This document shows positions 1 through 5,104 of a stretch of DNA of 7,304 nt, piece by piece (the stretch's first letter is position 1; each line of letters starts with the position of its first letter). Origin of the DNA: Phycisphaerae bacterium (GTDB lineage Bacteria; Planctomycetota; Phycisphaerae; Phycisphaerales; Phycisphaeraceae). A program made the position numbers and the translations under genes. The stretch spans positions 1 to 7,304 of the forward strand of contig NZCH01000026.1 of NCBI GenBank assembly GCA_002688155.1, read 5' to 3'. A model generated the notes under the pieces. It was not told the origin of the DNA. It saw only the letters and a program-made list of their open reading frames with translations, and searched no databases.

Positions 1-2
1 TG

Positions 3-1505
3 CGCGCGCGGCAAAGCGAAATCGGCAACATCAGCCGGTACGAGATCCAGCCAGGTAACGGTCCGTTTCCACACGCGCGAGTCTGCGGCTTTCCGTACCC
101 CGAGGTGGTTGCGTCCGACGAGGCGGGGAACCCGACGGTGTTCGGCTCGTGCAACGCTTCGGCAAACGCAGCAGGCATCGGCATGGCCGCGGAAACCACG
201 GTGCTGCGGATGCACGCCAACTACACGTACGACCGGGACGCCGGCAGTCTCGCGATTGTTGATGATCGCCTCGTCGTATCGAACGAGCGCGAATACACCG
301 CGCGGCTTGTGGTATTCCTGCCCGCACGCAATGACTATTGGGGGTTTATCACCGCGCTGCGCCGGCGATGGAACATGCCTGTCGTGACGTCACCGCTGTA
401 TATCCCATCGATCTATCCCGATTCGTTCGATCACATGAGCGACGATCAATTGCGCCAGTACATCGACCGGTCGGGCGTGCAATCGGTCATCACAGGCACG
501 GGGATTGATTTGCCCGATCGGCCGCGCGAGCGATCGATTCTGGGACTGGGACTGGGTCGTGAGCCAGTGGTGCAGCGGCGCGCCGGTTGGCGCAAACTGC
601 GTGATCGGCTCAAGCGTGTTACGCCGAACGTGCGCTTTATGCTCAAAATACACAGCTACTTCAATACGCCGACCCTGCCGGACGATCACGAGCGCTATGC
701 GGATGCCGCAATGACGACCGCCACCGGCGAGAAGGTCAGGCACGGTTACTACGGGCACGTGTTTGTCCCCACACTGAACAACACGTTTGGTCGCGACTGG
801 CATGCGATGCTGAACAGGATCGCTGATGAAACAGGCGCCGATGGGTTTTACTGGGACGAGTTCACGCGCCCGGGCCTGCCGGATGACCTGGACGTGAGCT
901 ACAACACATGGGACGGCTACACTGCGGACCTGGACGACGACGGCCGCATCGTGCGTAAAGCGGCGCACGTTCCGCTGATCACACTGCCGTTTCGTATGGC
1001 CGTAGTCCGCGAGCAGCTGGACAAGGGTCGAACGTGGTGCCTGGGCGGTGAGCCGCGCTCCGCCGAAGAGCAGATCCTGTCGGCCAACTGGTGGCGCGAA
1101 TGTCAGAACCACCCGTACTATGCCTTCGCCGGGCACTTGTGCCAGGCTCAGGCCTATGTCAGCAGCGGCGCGGATCTCGCGTTCTACCGTGATGTCATTG
1201 CCTGCGGTGCGTTGCCCTGCCGCACACGCGTCGGTGTCATGAGCCGGTTTCTTGAAGAGGCGTTTCCTTTCACGCTCGAATCGCTTGGCGATGGATGGCT
1301 GCGCGGGCGAAACAAACTCATCACGACCAGATCCGGGATGTTCACCTGGAGCCCGGACATAACGCAAGTGCGCGTGCTGACGTTTCACGGCAGCGGTGGC
1401 GAACACGAAACGATCGCGCCGGTCAATGACCAGGGCGCACTGCAAGTGGATGTCCCCAACGGCGCGATTGTCATGGTCAAATCGCTCAAGCGGGAAAAGC
1501 AATAG
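3..1505 (+). CDS. TIM-barrel glycoside-hydrolase-like protein, 5'-truncated
   Basis: The frame is open from the first complete codon at position 3 to TAG at 1503-1505, giving about 500 visible residues. The gene is therefore cut by the left edge. A GTG at 105 could serve as a start, but the 34 codons before it read as ordinary protein and I do not take it as the start. Residue numbers below count from that GTG. Residues 1-75 are beta-rich (a domain preceding the barrel). From about 78 a WGF...LRRRW segment opens a barrel, with GFYWDEF at 248-254 (D251, E252) typical of an acidic active-site strand end. LGGEP at 313-317 (E316) is a candidate second acid. The C-terminal 80 residues look like a beta-sandwich. 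A sugar-hydrolase role is inferred from fold features; substrate and family number are unknown. Whether it has a signal peptide cannot be seen. It is the first visible gene of an operon with the two genes downstream. Confidence 0.85.
   Translation, partial: RARQSEIGNISRYEIQPGNGPFPHARVCGFPYPEVVASDEAGNPTVFGSCNASANAAGIGMAAETTVLRMHANYTYDRDAGSLAIVDDRLVVSNEREYTARLVVFLPARNDYWGFITALRRRWNMPVVTSPLYIPSIYPDSFDHMSDDQLRQYIDRSGVQSVITGTGIDLPDRPRERSILGLGLGREPVVQRRAGWRKLRDRLKRVTPNVRFMLKIHSYFNTPTLPDDHERYADAAMTTATGEKVRHGYYGHVFVPTLNNTFGRDWHAMLNRIADETGADGFYWDEFTRPGLPDDLDVSYNTWDGYTADLDDDGRIVRKAAHVPLITLPFRMAVVREQLDKGRTWCLGGEPRSAEEQILSANWWRECQNHPYYAFAGHLCQAQAYVSSGADLAFYRDVIACGALPCRTRVGVMSRFLEEAFPFTLESLGDGWLRGRNKLITTRSGMFTWSPDITQVRVLTFHGSGGEHETIAPVNDQGALQVDVPNGAIVMVKSLKREKQ
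540..557 (+). repeat. Short in-frame hexamer repeat (CTGGGA x3)
   Basis: Three near-perfect copies of a CTGGGA unit (last base T) lie inside the first gene. They encode Leu-Gly three times at residues 146-151, counted from the GTG at 105. This looks like a local loop or turn in the protein. It may be a slippage-prone site, but nothing shows that it varies. Confidence 0.6.
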
Positions 1506-1508
1506 CAC

Positions 1509-2297
1509 GTGGCCCACGATACCGTTGAACCAGGGTTGGCGCAACAGATACGCGCGCTTGGCGTGCGGCCCGGTGGCATTTGCATGGTGCACACGGCATT
1601 TAAAAGCCTCGCATTGCCGGACGAGCGAATCGCCGACGTGATCACGGCACTGATCGACGCGCTGGGACCTGAGGGGACGCTGATCATGCCCACGCACGCG
1701 GGATGGGACGGCGTGTACGATCACGATTCGTCGCCGTCCGTCACCGGTGCGCTCACGGAGGTCTTTCGGACGCAATTTTCGTCACTCCGCAGCCGGCATC
1801 CCACCCATTCCTGCAGCGCGCTGGGCAAGATGGCGCGCGAAGCGGTCGCCGGGCACGAGCAAGGTTACGCCGTCGGTACGGGCAGCCCCTGTGAATTCGT
1901 TTACGAACACAGTGGTCAGGTGTTGCTGATCGGCGTTGATCTGATGGTGGCGACGATTGTTCACCTTGCTGAGTTTTATGTCAATGTCGCGTATCTATGC
2001 GCCAGGCAACGGCGCTTGCGCAACGACGATGGTCAATGCGTGACCAGGATGCTCACCAGGCAGCCGGGCCACAGCAATGGGTTCGTAAAGCTCGAACCGC
2101 TGCTCAAGCAATACGGGCACATCCGATACGGCAGCATCGAAAGCGCATCGTGCAGGTTGTTCGACGCGCGTGGCGCCGTCGACGCCGCAGTACGGATGCT
2201 CACGGACGATCCTGCAGCACTTTTGTGTGACGATCCGAACTGTTCTAACTGCAACGAATCACGTCGCCTGATTCGTGTGGAGGTCAACAGTGCTTAG
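1509..2297 (+). CDS. AAC(3)-fold N-acetyltransferase (Antibiotic_NAT family)
   Basis: This 262-residue protein belongs to the family that transfers acetyl from acetyl-CoA to an amino group, classically N3 of the deoxystreptamine ring of aminoglycosides. Family landmarks appear in order: VHTAFKSL at 27-34, GTLIMPTHAG at 56-65, TGALTEVFR at 79-87, SRHPTHSCSALG at 95-106, GSPCEFVYEH at 125-134, VLLIGVD at 138-144 and HLAE at 152-155. The last carries the His and Glu expected at the active site. The length is normal for the family. The tail is unusual: C240, C245 and C248 form a C-x4-C-x2-C cluster. The GTG start lies three bases after the preceding stop and gives the usual short N-terminal lead; the next ATG falls inside a conserved motif. 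No signal peptide is visible, so the protein looks cytoplasmic. The operon setting points to an amino-sugar or other metabolic amine as substrate rather than an antibiotic; that is inference. Confidence 0.9.
   Translation: MAHDTVEPGLAQQIRALGVRPGGICMVHTAFKSLALPDERIADVITALIDALGPEGTLIMPTHAGWDGVYDHDSSPSVTGALTEVFRTQFSSLRSRHPTHSCSALGKMAREAVAGHEQGYAVGTGSPCEFVYEHSGQVLLIGVDLMVATIVHLAEFYVNVAYLCARQRRLRNDDGQCVTRMLTRQPGHSNGFVKLEPLLKQYGHIRYGSIESASCRLFDARGAVDAAVRMLTDDPAALLCDDPNCSNCNESRRLIRVEVNSA
2279..2283 (+). promoter_or_regulatory. Shine-Dalgarno GGAGG for the ceramidase-like gene
   Basis: A perfect GGAGG lies six bases before the GTG at 2290. It sits within the last codons of the acetyltransferase gene, whose stop is at 2295-2297. 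It decides the start: an in-frame GTG at 2275 lies upstream of this site and would add five residues unlike the family N-terminus. The arrangement suggests translational coupling of the two genes. Confidence 0.8.
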
Positions 2298-3657
2298 AGC
2301 GGGCGCGGTTCAAGTCGACCTCACACCCGCCGGCCGCTTGCGCGGTCGGCACAATCTCTTCAGCATCGTCGAACCCGAAAAGCCCATCTATGCGCGTGTC
2401 GTCGCGCTTGAATTGAACGGCCAGATCGTGTTGGCCATTGCCTGTGACGTGATGGGTGTCACGTCTGCAGCCGCTGATCGATTAGAAAACGCCGTCGCAA
2501 ACGCCGCCGGCGTTGCACCGGTCGACACCATCTTCTGGCCGACACACACACACTCGTGCCCATGCATGAATCCGGCGACCGAAAGCGTCGTACAGGAACA
2601 CGGTTTGGGCATCTCAAATCAGCAGTGGCTGGATACGCTTGAGCAACGCCTGTGCGTTGCGGCGCGGCGTGCCATCGATCAGCTTGAACCCGTGACCGTC
2701 GCCGGCGGTGTCGGACCGGTCAAGGGTATCGCGGCAAACCGCATCATTGAATTTCCCGACGGCACGGTAGGCATGCGCAGCGCCACCACCGCCGATTGTC
2801 CCGCAGGGAACATCGATCCAAACGTGCGCAGTTTGTTCCTGCTGCGCGCTGACGGTAACCCGATGGCGATTCTGTGTAACTACGCGGTTCACCCCACCAG
2901 TCTCGGCGGCGGTGAAACGTCGCACATCAATCCAGATTTCCCCGGCTACGCTGCCGACGTGATTCGCCAGCGACTTGGCGACGAGGTGAGCTGCCTGTTC
3001 GGTATGGGCGCGGCCGGTGACATCAACTGCCGTAAATACGCGCCGCGCTCGGGTACGAGAAGCGTCCGGGACACGCGGCGACTGGGAGAAATCTTCGCGG
3101 GTGAAGTGGTGCGCCAGTTTCAGTCGATCGATCGCGCCGTGACAGTGAACGAAATGAACGTTTCCACGCATCGCTACACGTGTGAGATGGACCGTGAACT
3201 GACGGCGCCTCTAGAGGAGCTCAATGATTCGCTTCTTTGCGCTGTTGACGTCTATCGTCGGACGTTGACACAGGGCAAAGCCCACGACATCGCAACCGCG
3301 CAGCGAGCGCTGGTCGAAGCACAGTGGCAGCACAGTTACGGGCATGCGCTGGATGAATCCGGCGCCGTACCGGTCGTTATTCGTCGGCTGACGCTTGATG
3401 ACGAAGTCTGCATCCTCTTCGCCGCAGGTGAGTACTTCGTCGAAATCGGCAAAGCGGTGTTCGACCGGTCACCGTTCGCGCACACGATGTTCGTCACTGC
3501 GGCGAACATCACGCCGCTGTACGTGCCGGATCAGAGCGCGTTCGATCGCCTTGCCGGCCGGGGCGACGCGTACGGAGTGGACCGCATGCGGCTGATCACC
3601 CGACATGGTTGCATCAACCTGGCGCAACGGCTTGTTAAACTGGCCGAATCCGGTTGA
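2290..3657 (+). CDS. Neutral/alkaline ceramidase-like zinc hydrolase
   Basis: This 455-residue protein starts at GTG 2290, beginning LRAGAVQVDLTP, the usual opening of this family. Key signatures are THTHS at 85-89 (zinc-binding His86 and His88), NYAVHPTSLGG at 197-207 (His201), NPDFPGYAADVI at 214-225, GAAGDIN at 240-246, and GEYFVEIG at 380-387 (Glu381, a likely metal ligand). These match the N-terminal catalytic domain of neutral ceramidase, an amidase that cleaves the N-acyl bond of ceramide. It is shorter than characterised ceramidases, with no obvious separate C-terminal domain and no signal peptide. The serine nucleophile of the GDxSPN motif in true ceramidases is replaced by Asn246, and HTHSG becomes HTHSC, so ceramide hydrolysis is doubtful. 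A metal-dependent amidase or deacylase acting on another substrate is more likely (inference). It overlaps the acetyltransferase gene by eight bases and is the last gene of its operon. Confidence 0.87.
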   Translation: MLRAGAVQVDLTPAGRLRGRHNLFSIVEPEKPIYARVVALELNGQIVLAIACDVMGVTSAAADRLENAVANAAGVAPVDTIFWPTHTHSCPCMNPATESVVQEHGLGISNQQWLDTLEQRLCVAARRAIDQLEPVTVAGGVGPVKGIAANRIIEFPDGTVGMRSATTADCPAGNIDPNVRSLFLLRADGNPMAILCNYAVHPTSLGGGETSHINPDFPGYAADVIRQRLGDEVSCLFGMGAAGDINCRKYAPRSGTRSVRDTRRLGEIFAGEVVRQFQSIDRAVTVNEMNVSTHRYTCEMDRELTAPLEELNDSLLCAVDVYRRTLTQGKAHDIATAQRALVEAQWQHSYGHALDESGAVPVVIRRLTLDDEVCILFAAGEYFVEIGKAVFDRSPFAHTMFVTAANITPLYVPDQSAFDRLAGRGDAYGVDRMRLITRHGCINLAQRLVKLAESG

Positions 3658-3780
3658 CATCACGCTCGGACACACCGCGCGATGCGATTCCCAGACCGCG
3701 CCAAAGCCGTCCTCAACGGGCAACCACAGGGGATGTTCACCCTATTTCTCACTGGCCTGGACACGACCTGCTGGCGTCCA

Positions 3781-3801
3781 CGGAACACGGCGACGTGTCC
3801 G
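3781..3801. terminator. Intergenic hairpin, possible 3'-end or termination element
   Basis: Between the convergent stops at 3657 and 3814, bases 3781-3789 pair with 3794-3801. This makes an eight-base-pair stem with one bulged A and a GCGA loop (a GNRA tetraloop when read on the + strand). No T-run follows on either strand, so it is not a classical intrinsic terminator. It may be a transcript 3'-end stabiliser or a shared weak terminator. The rest of the 3658-3811 gap holds only a weaker inverted repeat (3756-3762 with 3776-3783) and no gene I can support. Confidence 0.35.
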
Positions 3802-3811
3802 GTCGTTCGCG

Positions 3812-5104
3812 TTACGGCGAAATGTGCCACCACGGTCGTGTGAAAATGAAGTCTTCTTCGAGCGTGCCCATGGGTTGCACGGTCAGCCCGTCCAATCGCC
3901 ACGTGGCGCCGTCGATGCCTTCGAGCGTGATGGTGAGCTCACCCGTTCGGGCTTTGGTGAGCAGCGCTTCATTGTGAAACCGGCCGGCGTTCAGGTGAAA
4001 CCCGTCCATGCGACGTTCGCCGTTGATTGAGACGCGCATCGGTCCAGTGACATGGTCGGCGCTTCCGATGTTCAGCGTGACGAAGTAATAGCCCGGCGGT
4101 GCATCGACGCGAAATGTGGCCGCTTGTGTTGAAGCGACATGCGATCCGTGAATAATCGCATCCAGCGAGGTGTTCACCAGGTCAAGCGCGTCGACGTTGC
4201 TCAACCAGCCATGGCCCGTCTGTGTCGTGTATGCATTACTCGCAACTTTGACTGGATCGCTCTTTTGTTTTTGCGGACCGGACCCGAAATCAATGCGCAA
4301 CATCGATTCAATCGGGCCGTACTCGGATGCGTAGGCAAACAGATGCGCCTTTTCGAAGCTGCGGCCGTCGTGGTAAAAGATGATCTTGCCGGCAATTCGG
4401 CCCGGGAACGAGTTGTACCCCGCGGGGATCGACGCGCTGATCAACACATGATCCGCGTGCGGCGCGACTGAAAACATGCGCAGCGGCAACTGGGCGTTGG
4501 ACGGGTCCTCACTGGGCGCGCCACCGGGTTGCACGTCCACGGAAAGCGCATAATCGGGGGCTTGTACCTGAACGAATCGCAGCGGAAACAGCGCGCCCGC
4601 CTGCACTTCGATGGGTGGCGCCGGTCCGACGATGCCGTACCTCGGATCGAACTGTGACTTGACGTTCGGGTCCGTACCACCGTGCACCACCAGTTTGTTC
4701 GGCGGTGCGGGATGCGTGCGGCCGTGCGTGATCGTCGCCGTTGCTCCGTCCGGCAACGGCACCCTTATCTGCAGTGATTTGCCGTATGGCTGTTCCAGCG
4801 CGAACGCGAATGTGAATTCGAGGCGATCGTCGAAGCAGACGTACTCCTTACGCACGCTGTCGCCGACAACGGCGATCCCGTTGTCGGTGCGAACCGTCTG
4901 CGGTGTTTGAGCCGTTGTCGGGTCAGTCACTTGCGCGACGACTTTGCCGTCGAGGTGGATCTCCGACGCGTCCTTGACGGCAAACCTGAATCCCGGATCC
5001 TGTGCTGTGCATCCCTGGTTCATGGCCAAGACCATCAGGCAAACCCCCGCCGCCGGCATCGACCTTGTCGCTGCGGACAGCAATTGACTCATTCGTTTGA
5101 TCAT
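3812..5104 (-). CDS. Secreted or lipoprotein beta-rich protein with malectin-like C-terminal domain
   Basis: This 430-residue protein has an N-terminal export signal: basic residues at 3-14, a hydrophobic stretch at about 17-28, then Cys32 preceded by Asn-Gln-Gly. That lipobox is poor but possible; ordinary signal-peptidase cleavage nearby is the alternative. Residues 38-265 are beta-rich and not recognised. Residues 268-412 open with LRIDFGSG and contain HGWLSNVDALD, PPGYYFVTLNIGSAD and MRVSINGE. This is the pattern of malectin/galactose-binding-like domains found in rhamnogalacturonan acetylesterases and polysaccharide lyases, so a carbohydrate-binding role is likely. No catalytic motif is evident. 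The start codon overlaps the stop of the upstream hydrolase gene as ATGA, so the two are probably co-translated and act together outside the cytoplasm. A second ATG 12 bases downstream (5090-5092) is an alternative start. TAA is at 3814-3812. Confidence 0.83.
   Translation of the reverse strand: MIKRMSQLLSAATRSMPAAGVCLMVLAMNQGCTAQDPGFRFAVKDASEIHLDGKVVAQVTDPTTAQTPQTVRTDNGIAVVGDSVRKEYVCFDDRLEFTFAFALEQPYGKSLQIRVPLPDGATATITHGRTHPAPPNKLVVHGGTDPNVKSQFDPRYGIVGPAPPIEVQAGALFPLRFVQVQAPDYALSVDVQPGGAPSEDPSNAQLPLRMFSVAPHADHVLISASIPAGYNSFPGRIAGKIIFYHDGRSFEKAHLFAYASEYGPIESMLRIDFGSGPQKQKSDPVKVASNAYTTQTGHGWLSNVDALDLVNTSLDAIIHGSHVASTQAATFRVDAPPGYYFVTLNIGSADHVTGPMRVSINGERRMDGFHLNAGRFHNEALLTKARTGELTITLEGIDGATWRLDGLTVQPMGTLEEDFIFTRPWWHISP

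Noticed and set aside
390..1775. A 461-codon open frame on the minus strand opposite the first two genes
   Set aside because: It is rich in Arg and His with no recognisable motif and covers the junction of two well-supported genes. It is the expected mirror of GC-rich coding on the + strand.
2275..2289. GTG at 2275 as the start of the ceramidase-like protein
   Set aside because: The GGAGG at 2279-2283 lies downstream of it and is ideally spaced for GTG 2290, which gives the normal family N-terminus.
2614..3171. A 185-codon minus-strand frame opposite the ceramidase-like gene
   Set aside because: The opposite strand carries clear family motifs in this stretch, and the frame has no motif or ribosome site of its own.
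3756..3783. Second inverted repeat in the convergent gap as a terminator
   Set aside because: The stem is short and bulged with a 13-base loop and no T-run; the hairpin at 3781-3801 is better.
3469..3902. Minus-strand frames that could extend coding into the 3658-3811 gap
   Set aside because: They overlap the ends of both supported genes in other frames and show no domain or ribosome site.
3605..4030. Plus-strand frame running from the ceramidase-like gene across the convergent gap
   Set aside because: It starts inside one supported gene and ends inside the opposite-strand gene; composition is low-complexity Arg/Ser-rich with no motif.
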